Assembly: GCA_946998295.1 (NCBI GenBank)
Contig: CAMPYS010000013.1
Span: 1-47,132 of the forward strand
Length of the DNA stretch: 47,132 bases
Direction of reading: 5' to 3'
DNA from: an uncultured Prevotella sp.
GTDB lineage: Bacteria > Bacteroidota > Bacteroidia > Bacteroidales > Bacteroidaceae
Shown here: positions 15,124 to 24,471 of the stretch, piece after piece
Layout: every line of letters begins with the position of its first letter
Position numbering within the stretch: the first letter of the stretch is position 1
Made by a program: the position numbers and the translations under genes
The notes under the pieces: generated by a model
Told to the model about the DNA's origin: nothing
Seen by the model: the letters and a program-made list of their open reading frames with translations, nothing else
The model's database searches: none

Positions 15124-17943
15124 ATGAAACTAAAACAATTGCTTTTATTTTTTTTACTATTATTTTCAGGAATGTCTTATGGACAGATGGAACTAATTCC
15201 TGTTAATAAAAATGTAAGACAAGGTAAACTTAGTAACGGACTTACTTATCTCATTCTTCATAATGAATGGCCAGAGAAAGTAGCTAATTTTTATATAGCA
15301 CAGCGTGTAGGTGCTATACAAGAGGAAGAAAATCAAAGAGGTTTAGCTCATTTTTTAGAGCACATGGCTTTTAATGGTTCTGAACATTTTCCAGATTCTT
15401 CATTACTTGAATTTACTCGTTCACTTGGAGTTGAATTTGGTAGCGATTTAAATGCTTTTACATCAATAGAAGAAACAGTATACCGTGTTTGTAATGTTCC
15501 TGTAAAACGCCAAACAGCTTTAGACTCTTGTCTTCTTATACTTAAGGATTGGTCTAACGGGCTAACTCTTTCCGATAAAGAAATAGATAAAGAGCGTGGT
15601 GTAATTCACCAAGAATGGCAACTAAATCAAAATGGTATTATGCGTATTTATGAGCGCTCATTACCTAAAATGTATCCAAATTGTAAATATGGTTTACGTT
15701 TACCAATAGGATTAATGAGTGTAGTAGATAACTTTAAACACCAAGCTCTTAGAGATTATTATCATAAATGGTATCGTCCAGACAACCAATGTATTATAGT
15801 TGTTGGTGATGTCGATGTAGATAAAATAGAGGCACAGATAAAGAAGCTATGGGCTAATGTTCCTGCACCTTCAGCTAATGCTGCTAAGGTTGTACCAACT
15901 TTAGTACCAGATAATAAAGAAGCAATATATGTATTTGATAAGGATAAAGAGATGCAGCAAAGTATGGTAAGTGTTTCTATGAAACATGATGCTGTGCCAA
16001 GAAAAATGAAAGCTGTGAAAATGTATTATTTGGATTCATACATTAAGAGATTACTTACAATGATGTTCCAATTACGTTTTAATGAATTATCTCAGAAAGC
16101 TAATTGTCCTTTTACAATGGCATTTACAGATGATGGAAACTTTATGCTTTCAAGTACTAAAGAAGCATTTAATTTAAGTGCTGTTGCAAAAGAAGGTAAA
16201 GAAATAGAGGCTTTAAAGTCCATTTATCGTGAAGCTCAACGAGTACGTAAATATGGATTTACACCAGGAGAGTTTGATAGAGTACGAGCTGAAATTGAAT
16301 CACAATTAGAATCAGAATATCAAAACCGTAACAAGATTAAAAATAGTCAATACGGAGATGAGCTTCGTAATTATTTCTTATATAATGATCCTATACCAAG
16401 TAAGGAAGATGAGTATAAGATAATGAAGCAATTTATAGACAACCCAATGCTTAAAAATGTTGATATAGTTAATGAATATGCTAAAGAGCTTATAACTAAT
16501 ACAGATAGTAATCTTGTAGTAAGTATTTTTGTTAAAGAAAAAACAAATGCTGTATATCCTACTGAAGCAAGTATGGCAAATGCTATAAAGGATGTTAGAT
16601 CTGAAAAGATAGAGGCTTATGTAGATAATACAAAGAAAGAACCAATATTAGATGTAAAAAAGTTGCCTAAGGCAGGTAAGATAATTAAAGAAAAGAAAAA
16701 TGCACAATTAGGTTACACAGAACTATTATTAAGTAATGGTGCAAAAGTTATCTTAAAGAAAACGAACTTTAAAGAAAATGAAATAATTTTTAAAGCTAAA
16801 GCTAAAGGAGGTTCAAGTTTATATGGAAAATCAGACTATGATAATTTACAACTATTTGATGCTGTAATAAGTTCAAGTGGTTTAGGAAATTTCTCTAATC
16901 AAGATTTAACAAAAGCACTTTATGGAAAACAAGTAGGTGTATCATTAGAACTTAGCGACTACTATCAATCTTTAGATGGTTATTCTGTTCCAAAGGATAT
17001 AGAGACTATGCTACAGTTAGTTTATCTAAACTTTACTAAAGTATCAAAAGATAATGAGTCTTATAATGCTCTTATGACTCAATTAAAAGAATCTTTGAAA
17101 AATAAATATTTATCTCCAGAAAGTGTATTCTCTGATTCACTTACTTTAACAATAAATGCAGATCGTCTTCGTAATGCTCCATTATCTGTAAAGACTTTAG
17201 AGAATGTAAACTATGATAGAATATTATCTATTTGGAAAGAACGTTTTGCAAATCCAGGACAATTTATTTATACATTTGTAGGTAATTTTGATGAAACGAA
17301 ATTACGCCCATTAATAGAAAAATATATAGGTTCATTACCTAGAGGAAAGGCTGAAAATTATAAAGTTTTACCTAAATATGCTAACGGTAAGATTATAAAT
17401 AAATTTACTAATAAGTCAGAAACTCCTAAAGCTATAGCATTTGAATTATGGCACGTCCCAATGGCTTTGACAATTGAAAATGCTATATTAGCAGATGCTG
17501 CTGGTCAAGTACTTTCAATGCAATATTTAAAAGATATTCGTGAGGATCAGGGTGCAGCTTACTCTGTAGGTGCAATAAGTAATTTGTCTACTTTTGGTAA
17601 AAAATCTTTAGCACTTTTGCAAGCTTACTGCCCAATGGATCCTAAAAAAGCTGATATTGCTGTAAGATTGTTAAATGAAGGTATAAAGCTTAATAGTGTA
17701 AAGGTAGATAATGATAAACTTACTAAAGTTAAGGATTATATGCTTAAGCAAGCTGATATAAAAGCTAAGAGTAATAGTTATTGGATGAGAACTATTAATA
17801 CTTATATTTGGAATGGTGTTAATATGAATAATGGTGCTAAACAAGCAATTAAAGGGCTTACTACTACTAAGATAGCTAATTATTTTAAAACTTTGTTAGC
17901 TTCAGGTAATCATATAGAAGTTGTTATGACTCCTGCTAAATAA
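15124..17943 (+). CDS. M16 family zinc metallopeptidase, secreted
   Basis: A 939-residue, two-lobed pitrilysin/insulinase-family protease. The signal peptide (about 1-20, ending SYG) sends it to the periplasm or envelope. The inverted zinc motif HFLEH is at 76-80, with the third ligand Glu157 (KERGVIHQEW) at the usual distance of about 77 residues. The C-terminal half carries the inactive M16C repeat, with KDIREDQGAAYSVG near the end contributing the substrate-clamp Arg/Tyr region. The full-length clam-shell suggests degradation of peptides a few tens of residues long. Ends in a strong bidirectional terminator. Confidence 0.92.
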   Translation: MKLKQLLLFFLLLFSGMSYGQMELIPVNKNVRQGKLSNGLTYLILHNEWPEKVANFYIAQRVGAIQEEENQRGLAHFLEHMAFNGSEHFPDSSLLEFTRSLGVEFGSDLNAFTSIEETVYRVCNVPVKRQTALDSCLLILKDWSNGLTLSDKEIDKERGVIHQEWQLNQNGIMRIYERSLPKMYPNCKYGLRLPIGLMSVVDNFKHQALRDYYHKWYRPDNQCIIVVGDVDVDKIEAQIKKLWANVPAPSANAAKVVPTLVPDNKEAIYVFDKDKEMQQSMVSVSMKHDAVPRKMKAVKMYYLDSYIKRLLTMMFQLRFNELSQKANCPFTMAFTDDGNFMLSSTKEAFNLSAVAKEGKEIEALKSIYREAQRVRKYGFTPGEFDRVRAEIESQLESEYQNRNKIKNSQYGDELRNYFLYNDPIPSKEDEYKIMKQFIDNPMLKNVDIVNEYAKELITNTDSNLVVSIFVKEKTNAVYPTEASMANAIKDVRSEKIEAYVDNTKKEPILDVKKLPKAGKIIKEKKNAQLGYTELLLSNGAKVILKKTNFKENEIIFKAKAKGGSSLYGKSDYDNLQLFDAVISSSGLGNFSNQDLTKALYGKQVGVSLELSDYYQSLDGYSVPKDIETMLQLVYLNFTKVSKDNESYNALMTQLKESLKNKYLSPESVFSDSLTLTINADRLRNAPLSVKTLENVNYDRILSIWKERFANPGQFIYTFVGNFDETKLRPLIEKYIGSLPRGKAENYKVLPKYANGKIINKFTNKSETPKAIAFELWHVPMALTIENAILADAAGQVLSMQYLKDIREDQGAAYSVGAISNLSTFGKKSLALLQAYCPMDPKKADIAVRLLNEGIKLNSVKVDNDKLTKVKDYMLKQADIKAKSNSYWMRTINTYIWNGVNMNNGAKQAIKGLTTTKIANYFKTLLASGNHIEVVMTPAK

Positions 17944-17975
17944 TTCTTTATTATAAAAGATATACACTCTATGAT

Positions 17976-18012
17976 ATTCCCCCGAAAGTTAAAATAAAAC
18001 TTTCGGGGGAAT
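17976..18012. terminator. Strong bidirectional intrinsic terminator
   Basis: A perfect 15-bp stem (17976-17990 with 17998-18012) containing CCCCCGAAAG has a 7-nt loop AAAATAA. T-rich or A-rich flanks are present on both sides. It lies between the convergent M16 peptidase and O-methyltransferase genes and can serve both. Confidence 0.92.
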
Positions 18013-18082
18013 TAATTTTGATATAACGAAGAGTTATTATGGTTGTAAGGTTAATATAATAAAATCACTGATAATTAAAGGA

Positions 18083-18721
18083 TTATTTTTTTCGTATAAT
18101 CGTTAGACCATCTCTAATAGGTAATATTACCTTTTCTACACGTTTATCAGAAGCTATGAAATCATTAAATTTGCAGATTCCTTGAGTCTGTTTATCATTA
18201 ATATATTCTTTATCTATTACATGGCCATCCCATAGAGTATTATCAGCTAAAATATATCCACCTTTATTTATTAATGGTAAGAGTGTATTATATGTTTGTA
18301 AGTAGGTACGTTTATCTCCGTCTATAAAAGCCATATCAAAGTATATACCAAGTTTAGGAGCTTCTATATTAGCATCACCTATTATGAAATTAATTTTTTT
18401 TGCAACAGTAGATTCTTCAATCCATTTACGTGTAAAGTCTTCCATTTCGTCATTAATTTCAAAAGTGTATAATTTTCCATTATTTTCTAAACCTTGAGCT
18501 ATACATATAGCAGAATATCCACTAAATGTGCCAACTTCTAATACATTTTTAGGTTTAATCATTTTGACAAGCATTTTTAGTAGTTTTCCTTGTAAATGTC
18601 CGCTTGACATTCTGCCATGAATTGTGTGAATATAAGTAGCACGATAAAGACGATAAAGATATTCATCTTCTTTATCTATATGATATAGAATATAATCTTC
18701 TATTTTATTGTTTTCTAACAT
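18083..18721 (-). CDS. Class I SAM-dependent O-methyltransferase
   Basis: A 212-residue cytoplasmic protein of the caffeoyl-CoA/catechol O-methyltransferase-like family (Methyltransf_3). The SAM-binding motif VLEVGTFSGYSAICIAQGL is preceded by GHLQGKLLKMLVKM. The metal/substrate acidic motif is AFIDGDKRTYLQTY, followed by ILADNTLWDGHV. The natural substrate is unknown. It lies 35 bp behind aroQ on the same strand and is probably co-transcribed. No aromatic pathway beyond that is visible. Confidence 0.88.
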   Translation of the reverse strand: MLENNKIEDYILYHIDKEDEYLYRLYRATYIHTIHGRMSSGHLQGKLLKMLVKMIKPKNVLEVGTFSGYSAICIAQGLENNGKLYTFEINDEMEDFTRKWIEESTVAKKINFIIGDANIEAPKLGIYFDMAFIDGDKRTYLQTYNTLLPLINKGGYILADNTLWDGHVIDKEYINDKQTQGICKFNDFIASDKRVEKVILPIRDGLTIIRKK

Positions 18722-18756
18722 AGTATAGCTATTAATATTTGGAGAATTATATAATA

Positions 18757-19179
18757 TTAATTATGTTTTATAAAAGCTTCAATTGCTAACCTATAGCTAT
18801 TCATACCAAATCCTTGTATGCAACCTATACATCCATTTCTTATAATAGACTTATGTCGAAACTCTTCTCTATTTGATAAATTACTAATGTGTACTTCTAT
18901 AGTAGGAGTAGTAATAGCTTTTATACAATCTAAAAGAGCTATACTTGTATGCGTATATGCTCCTGCGTTTAGTATAATACCATCATAGGTAAAACCAACT
19001 TCTTGTAGTTTATTAATAAGTTCTCCCTCTATATTACTTTGATAATATTCTAATGTTATATTTGGATAAAATTTTGAAAGTTTTATCAGGTACTCTTTCA
19101 TAGAAGTTTTTCCATAAATATTAGGTTCACGTTTTCCTAATAAGTTTAGATTCGGACCATTAATAATTATTATTTTCAT
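18757..19179 (-). CDS. aroQ: 3-dehydroquinate dehydratase, type II
   Basis: A 140-residue type II dehydroquinase of the shikimate pathway (3-dehydroquinate to 3-dehydroshikimate), normally a dodecamer. INGPNLNLLGKREPNIYG places the catalytic Tyr22 and Arg17. NAGAYTHTSIALLDCI and EVHISNLSNREEFRHKS complete the active site. The start is the ATG at 19179: the upstream extension to 19215 runs through the promoter, and MKIIIINGPN is the normal N-terminus. Its promoter abuts that of divergent xerD. Confidence 0.95.
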   Translation of the reverse strand: MKIIIINGPNLNLLGKREPNIYGKTSMKEYLIKLSKFYPNITLEYYQSNIEGELINKLQEVGFTYDGIILNAGAYTHTSIALLDCIKAITTPTIEVHISNLSNREEFRHKSIIRNGCIGCIQGFGMNSYRLAIEAFIKHN

Positions 19180-19196
19180 AATATACAAAAAAAGTT

Positions 19197-19212
19197 TATC
19201 TTTGCAAATATA
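19197..19212. promoter_or_regulatory. Abutting divergent promoters xerD / aroQ
   Basis: TATCTTTG (plus strand, 19197-19204, for xerD) is followed without a gap by CAAATATA (19205-19212), which is TATATTTG on the minus strand, for aroQ. Each matches TAnnTTTG. The two -7 elements touch, so polymerase can hardly use both at once. Confidence 0.65.
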
Positions 19213-19227
19213 CATAATTAGTGTTTA

Positions 19228-20154
19228 ATGGACAAGAAATTTACTTCTGCTGTTATTAGTAAATATCACCGTTATTTAAGACTTGATAAAGGTTATTCTC
19301 CTAATACGATAGATGCTTATTTACATGATTTAGAAAAACTTTTGAACTTTATGTCTATGTATAAAATATCTGTATTTGAAGCAAAATTAGATGATATAGA
19401 GTATTTTGCTTCAGAAATGTCAGATATAGGAATTGGAGCAAGTTCTCTATCGAGAATATTAAGTGGTGTAAGACAATTTTATCGTTATCTTGTTTTAGAT
19501 GGTTATATAGAGGAGGATCCTACACAATTACTTGAATCTCCCAAAAAATCAAAACATTTACCAGAAGTATTATCTACTAAAGAAGTAGATATTTTAGAAA
19601 ATGTAATAGATCTTTCTAAATGGGAAGGGCATAGAAATAGAGCTATTATAGAGGTTCTTTTTTCATGTGGATTAAGAGTATCAGAGCTTACACATTTAAA
19701 ACTGTCAAATCTTTATACAGAAGAGCAATTTGTACGAATTATAGGTAAAGGTTCTAAAGAGCGTATAGTTCCTATATCGCCACGTGCTTTACAAGAACTT
19801 AGTTATTGGTTTACATATCGTAACGAAATGAAAATAAAGCCAGGAGAAGAAGATTATGTATTTTTAAATAGACGTGGTGCACATCTCACACGTACTATGA
19901 TACTTATAATGATAAAAGATTATGCAAAGCAAGCAGGTATTCAAAAAACAATATCTCCTCATACCCTTAGACATTCTTTTGCCACAGCATTATTAGAAGG
20001 TGGAGCAAATTTACGAGCTATTCAAGTTATGCTTGGACATGAAAGTATAAGTACAACAGAAATTTATACTCATATTGATACTTCTACGTTGCGTGAAGAA
20101 ATATTAAAACATCATCCACGTAATATGTATAACTTTGATGATTATGATATTTAA
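19228..20154 (+). CDS. xerD: Tyrosine recombinase XerD
   Basis: A 308-residue site-specific recombinase for chromosome dimer resolution at dif. A SAM-like N-terminal DNA-binding domain (about 7-92) precedes the catalytic domain. Catalytic residues are Arg150 (CGLRVSEL), Lys174 (GKGSKER), His245 and Arg248 (HTLRHSFA), His271 (LGHESIS) and Tyr280 (EIYTHI). Length and the SPKKSKHLPEVLS linker match XerD rather than an integrase. No att sites or phage genes are nearby, supporting a housekeeping role. Confidence 0.93.
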   Translation: MDKKFTSAVISKYHRYLRLDKGYSPNTIDAYLHDLEKLLNFMSMYKISVFEAKLDDIEYFASEMSDIGIGASSLSRILSGVRQFYRYLVLDGYIEEDPTQLLESPKKSKHLPEVLSTKEVDILENVIDLSKWEGHRNRAIIEVLFSCGLRVSELTHLKLSNLYTEEQFVRIIGKGSKERIVPISPRALQELSYWFTYRNEMKIKPGEEDYVFLNRRGAHLTRTMILIMIKDYAKQAGIQKTISPHTLRHSFATALLEGGANLRAIQVMLGHESISTTEIYTHIDTSTLREEILKHHPRNMYNFDDYDI

Positions 20155-20176
20155 ATTAATAAAATAATTAAATATT

Positions 20177-20818
20177 CTATGGTAGTAACTCTTTTGGTGA
20201 GTTTATAAATATGTTTCCACCATTTTTAATAAGAAAATCCTTATCTCTAAATCCCCATAAAACACTTGCACATGGTATACCACAATTTTTAGCAGTCATT
20301 ATATCAACCTCGCTATCACCAATATATATAGTATTATTCTTGCTTACTCCTAATTGTTTAAGAGCTTCAATAACTGTATCAGGTGCAGGTTTTTTCTTTA
20401 TGTTTTCACGTTCTCCAATAGCTATATCTATAGTTCCGTGAAAAAAATGTTTAGTTAATTCTTGAGTAGCAATATAGAATTTATTACTAACTACAGCAAG
20501 ATTTTTACCTTTATATTTTAATTCTTTTAAAACTTCAGGAATACCATTATATGGTTTAGTTGTGTCAAGATTATGTTTTAGATAATGTTTTTTAAAAGAA
20601 GAAAAAACATCTTCAAATAAAGGATTATTTAATCCATTTGGTACAGCTCGCTCTATTAATTTTTTTATGCCATTACCTACGAATATTCTAACATCATTAA
20701 TACTAAGTTCTGGCATATTATGAGTTTTTAAAGCATAGTTAGTGCTTTTGGTTAAGTCGTTAAGAGTTTCTAATAACGTTCCATCTAAATCAAAAATGTA
20801 AGTATCAAATTCTTTCAT
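20177..20818 (-). CDS. gph: HAD-family hydrolase, phosphoglycolate phosphatase-like
   Basis: A 213-residue cytoplasmic phosphatase. HAD motif I FDLDGTLLET (Asp10 nucleophile, Asp12) is followed by a helical cap. Motif II is VVSNKF, the motif III lysine lies in NIKKKPAPD, and motif IV is YIGDSEVDIMTAKNCG. The layout is that of Gph/PGPase, which clears 2-phosphoglycolate from DNA repair. Related pyrophosphatases and nucleotidases look alike, so the substrate is a guess. Convergent with xerD (22 bp between stops). Confidence 0.8.
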   Translation of the reverse strand: MKEFDTYIFDLDGTLLETLNDLTKSTNYALKTHNMPELSINDVRIFVGNGIKKLIERAVPNGLNNPLFEDVFSSFKKHYLKHNLDTTKPYNGIPEVLKELKYKGKNLAVVSNKFYIATQELTKHFFHGTIDIAIGERENIKKKPAPDTVIEALKQLGVSKNNTIYIGDSEVDIMTAKNCGIPCASVLWGFRDKDFLIKNGGNIFINSPKELLP

Positions 20819-20884
20819 TTATGTTTCTTAATAAAATTTTTATTGTTATATTATATGTATAGTAAGAAATATTTTATTGTTGTG

Positions 20885-20892
20885 CAAAATTA
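20885..20892 (-). promoter_or_regulatory. Promoter -7 element of gph
   Basis: TAATTTTG on the minus strand, 66 bp upstream of the gph ATG and 12 bp from the divergent mutS element. Confidence 0.5.
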
Positions 20893-20904
20893 TAAAAAAA
20901 ATTG

Positions 20905-20912
20905 TATTTTTG
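20905..20912 (+). promoter_or_regulatory. Promoter -7 element of mutS
   Basis: TATTTTTG on the plus strand, 35 bp upstream of the mutS ATG. Confidence 0.6.
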
Positions 20913-20947
20913 CATTATTCGATTAATTAGAATAAATCTCCAATATT

Positions 20948-23614
20948 ATGTCTCAAACAAATAAGAAGTTAACCCCTATGATGAAGCAATTTTTTTCTAT
21001 GAAAGCAAAACATCCTGATGCTTTGTTACTATTTAGGTGTGGTGACTTTTATGAAACATATTGTGATGATGCTATAGAGGCTTCTCGTATTCTTGGTATT
21101 ACTTTAACTCGACGTAATAATGGTTCTGCTTTGGGTGATGAAATGGCAGGGTTTCCTCATCATGCGTTAGATACATTTCTTCCAAAATTAATAAGATCAG
21201 GAAAGCGTGTAGCTATATGCGATCAGTTAGAAGATCCTAAAGCTAAACGTGCAGCCTTGAAAGGTAAACGTGGGCTTACTGCAGAGGATAAAATGGTAAA
21301 GCGCGGTATAACAGAATTAGTAACTCCAGGAGTAGCACTTGGAGATAATATTCTTAATTATAAAGAGAATAATTTTTTATGTGCTGTGCATTTTGGTCGA
21401 AACTCTTGTGGAGTTAGTTTTTTAGATATTTCTACAGGAGAATTTTTAACAGATGAAGGATCTTATGATTATGTTGAAAAATTAATAAATAACTTTTCAC
21501 CTAAGGAAGTTTTGTATGAACGTGGGAAGAAAAATGAATTTGAAAGGCAATTTGGTACTCATCATTGTACGTTTGAATTAGATGATTGGGTATTTACTTT
21601 ACTTACAGCTAGTCAAAAACTATTAAAACATTTTGCAACAAAGAATTTAAAAGGTTTTGGTGTTGAACATCTTGAAAACGGTATAGTAGCTTCAGGAGCT
21701 ATAATGCAGTATCTTGAGTTAACTCAACATACTAATATCAATCATATTACATCAATTTCACGTATTGAGGAAGAAAAATATGTACGTTTAGATGGTTTTA
21801 CAATACGTTCTTTAGAGATATTATCACCAATGCAAAAAGATGGTACATCTTTGCTTAATATTATAGATAGAACTATAACTCCTATGGGAGGAAGATTAAT
21901 GCGTAGATGGCTTGTTTTTCCTTTAAAAGATAAAAAACCTATCGATGAGCGTTTAGATATAGTAGACTATTATTTTCATGAACCTGATTTTCGTCAATGC
22001 ATAGATGAACAATTACACCGTATATGTGATTTGGAGCGTATTGTTTCTAAAGTAGCTGTAGGACGTGCTTCTCCACGTGAGATAGTACAGTTAAAAATAT
22101 CGCTAAATGCTATTAAATCTATAAAGTCTGTATGTTTATCTTCTAAAAAAGAAGCATTAAAGGCAATAGGTGAACAGTTGAACTTATGTGAATATATATG
22201 TGAACGGATCGAACGTGAAATAAAACCAGATCCAGCACTATTAACTAACAAAGGAAATTTTATAGCTCAAGGATTTAATAAGGAATTAGATGAATTACGT
22301 TCTATACGTGATAATAGTAAGCAATATTTATTAGAAATACAAGAAAAGGAAGCACAGCTAACAGGTATATCATCATTAAAAATAGGATTTAACAACATAT
22401 TTGGATATTATTTAGAAGTAAGAAATACATTTAAAGAAAAAGTTCCAGAAAATTGGACACGTAAGCAAACATTAGCTCAAGCAGAACGTTATATTACACC
22501 TGAATTAAAAGACTATGAAACAAAAATTTTGACAGCTGATGAGCAAATTATATCATTAGAGTTAAAACTATTCAATGAGCTAATACAAGATATGCAAAAG
22601 TTTATTCCACAAATACAGATTAATGCTAATTTGATAGCCCATTTAGATTGTTTGCTGTCTTTTGCTATTACATCAGAAGAACATAAATATATACGTCCAG
22701 TAGTTGATGATACTAATATTTTAAATATAAAAAAAGGGAGGCATCCTGTTATTGAAACTCAATTACCATTAGATGAAAAGTATGTACCAAATGATGTATA
22801 CTTAGATAATGAAAAACAACAGATAATGATGATAACAGGTCCTAATATGGCTGGTAAATCTGCTTTGTTACGTCAAGTTGCACTTATAGTATTGTTAGCG
22901 CAAGTAGGTTGTTTCGTTCCTGCAGAAAGTGCGAGAATAGGATTAGTGGATAAGATATTTACTCGAGTTGGAGCATCAGATAATATATCACTTGGAGAGT
23001 CAACATTTATGGTTGAAATGACTGAGGCTGCTAATATACTTAATAATGTGACAAGGCGCTCATTAGTTCTTTTTGATGAGTTGGGTAGAGGTACTAGTAC
23101 TTATGATGGAATAAGTATAGCGTGGGCAATTGTAGAATATTTACATGAAAATGCTAAAGTTTCTGCAAGAACTTTATTTGCAACACATTATCATGAACTT
23201 AATGAGATGGAAAAAATGTTTCCGCGTATAAAGAATTATAATGTATCTGTAAAAGAAAGTGGATGTAAGGTCTTGTTTTTACGTAAACTTGAAAGAGGAG
23301 GCAGTGAACATTCTTTTGGTATTCATGTTGCTAGTATTGCAGGTATGCCCCGCTCTATTGTTAAACGTGCAAACTATGTTTTAAAAAAGTTAGAAGAAGA
23401 TAATGAAAGATCTTCTAAAGTGATAGAAAAACCTAATATGGAAAAAATAGATAATGTAAGTAATGAAGTACAATTATCATTTTTTCAACTTGATGATCCT
23501 GTGTTAAAGCAAATACGTGATGAAATATTAGGTTTAGATATAAATAATTTAACTCCTGTTGAGGCTTTAAATAAGTTGAATGACATTAAGAAGATAGTAA
23601 AAGGCAGCGATTAG
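20948..23614 (+). CDS. mutS: DNA mismatch repair protein MutS
   Basis: An 888-residue mismatch-recognition ATPase. GDFYE (Phe34, Glu36) is the mismatch-wedging motif of MutS1. Connector, lever and clamp domains follow. The ATPase has Walker A GPNMAGKS (631-638) and DELGRGTS (710-717), plus the ATHYHEL segment. QLSFFQLDDP near 842 is a likely beta-clamp-binding peptide. Its stop overlaps the stop of convergent lgt by 4 bp within a hairpin loop. Confidence 0.97.
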   Translation: MSQTNKKLTPMMKQFFSMKAKHPDALLLFRCGDFYETYCDDAIEASRILGITLTRRNNGSALGDEMAGFPHHALDTFLPKLIRSGKRVAICDQLEDPKAKRAALKGKRGLTAEDKMVKRGITELVTPGVALGDNILNYKENNFLCAVHFGRNSCGVSFLDISTGEFLTDEGSYDYVEKLINNFSPKEVLYERGKKNEFERQFGTHHCTFELDDWVFTLLTASQKLLKHFATKNLKGFGVEHLENGIVASGAIMQYLELTQHTNINHITSISRIEEEKYVRLDGFTIRSLEILSPMQKDGTSLLNIIDRTITPMGGRLMRRWLVFPLKDKKPIDERLDIVDYYFHEPDFRQCIDEQLHRICDLERIVSKVAVGRASPREIVQLKISLNAIKSIKSVCLSSKKEALKAIGEQLNLCEYICERIEREIKPDPALLTNKGNFIAQGFNKELDELRSIRDNSKQYLLEIQEKEAQLTGISSLKIGFNNIFGYYLEVRNTFKEKVPENWTRKQTLAQAERYITPELKDYETKILTADEQIISLELKLFNELIQDMQKFIPQIQINANLIAHLDCLLSFAITSEEHKYIRPVVDDTNILNIKKGRHPVIETQLPLDEKYVPNDVYLDNEKQQIMMITGPNMAGKSALLRQVALIVLLAQVGCFVPAESARIGLVDKIFTRVGASDNISLGESTFMVEMTEAANILNNVTRRSLVLFDELGRGTSTYDGISIAWAIVEYLHENAKVSARTLFATHYHELNEMEKMFPRIKNYNVSVKESGCKVLFLRKLERGGSEHSFGIHVASIAGMPRSIVKRANYVLKKLEEDNERSSKVIEKPNMEKIDNVSNEVQLSFFQLDDPVLKQIRDEILGLDINNLTPVEALNKLNDIKKIVKGSD

Positions 23615-23624
23615 ACTGCCTTTT
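23599..23624. terminator. Bidirectional terminator carrying both mutS and lgt stop codons
   Basis: AAAAGGCAG (23599-23607) and CTGCCTTTT (23616-23624) are a perfect 9-bp inverted repeat around the 8-nt loop CGATTAGA. The loop contains the TAG of mutS and, on the other strand, the TAA of lgt. The stem ends in A/T runs suited to termination in both directions. Confidence 0.8.
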
Positions 23625-24459
23625 CTCCTGTTTTATTAATAGAATGATATATAGCGTATATTCCTATTACAATAAGTGGTATACTTAATATTTGTCCCAT
23701 ATCTAATGGTAGACCAGCCTCAAAAGCAACTTGTATCTCTTTAGTATATTCTATTATAAATCTAAAAATGAATATAAGGGTAATACAAAGTCCAAAATAT
23801 AATCCAGTTCCTACTTTATACGGTTTCTTAAAATAAATACACAATATAAGTATAAAGAATATAATATAAGCGATAGCTTCATATAATTGTCCTGGGTGTC
23901 TAGGATATGTATCTACATCATAGAAAATAAAAGCCCATGGAACATCAGTTACTTTACCTATTATTTCAGAGTTCATTAGGTTACCAATACGTATGAAAGT
24001 GGCAGTAATGCAGGAGCATATTCCAAAGAAATCTAATACTACCCATGTTTTCATTTTAGTATGTTTTATATATAGCCATAGACCTATTAATAAACCTATA
24101 ACGCCACCATGTGATGCAAGGCCTTGAAGACCTATATATTTCCAACTGCCATCGGCAAAATGCCTTATAGGTAAAAATATTTCTATTATTCTATCCCATG
24201 ATGATAGATAGTAATTAGGCTCGTAAAAAAGGCAATGTCCTAATCTAGCTCCTATGATAATACTTATAAAAACATATAAAAATAATGGTTCAAACTTCTT
24301 TTTAGGATAGTTATGTCGCTTGTAAAGCCATTGCATTAAAAAGTATCCAGCACCTAATCCTAATGCCCAGCACACTCCATACCATCTTATGCCACTATTT
24401 CCAATCCGTATTAAATATTCACAGGGTTGCCAAGGTATATAAAGAAAAAAGTTTGTCAT
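23611..24459 (-). CDS. lgt: Prolipoprotein diacylglyceryl transferase
   Basis: A 282-residue polytopic inner-membrane enzyme that transfers diacylglycerol from phosphatidylglycerol to the lipobox cysteine of prelipoproteins, the first step in lipoprotein maturation. About seven hydrophobic segments are visible. Family motifs are LASHGGVIG, RIGNLMNSEIIG, the RHPGQLYEA segment and RFIIEYTKE. It starts 12 bp behind ychF and is likely co-transcribed. Lipoproteins encoded in this window (Ig-like and Rieske-like) would be substrates. Confidence 0.95.
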   Translation of the reverse strand: MTNFFLYIPWQPCEYLIRIGNSGIRWYGVCWALGLGAGYFLMQWLYKRHNYPKKKFEPLFLYVFISIIIGARLGHCLFYEPNYYLSSWDRIIEIFLPIRHFADGSWKYIGLQGLASHGGVIGLLIGLWLYIKHTKMKTWVVLDFFGICSCITATFIRIGNLMNSEIIGKVTDVPWAFIFYDVDTYPRHPGQLYEAIAYIIFFILILCIYFKKPYKVGTGLYFGLCITLIFIFRFIIEYTKEIQVAFEAGLPLDMGQILSIPLIVIGIYAIYHSINKTGEKAV

Positions 24460-24471
24460 AAGTTTTCGTTT

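Noticed and set aside
19228..20154. Phage or integron integrase
   Set aside because: Length, linker and active-site context match XerD, and there are no att repeats, cassette genes or phage genes nearby.
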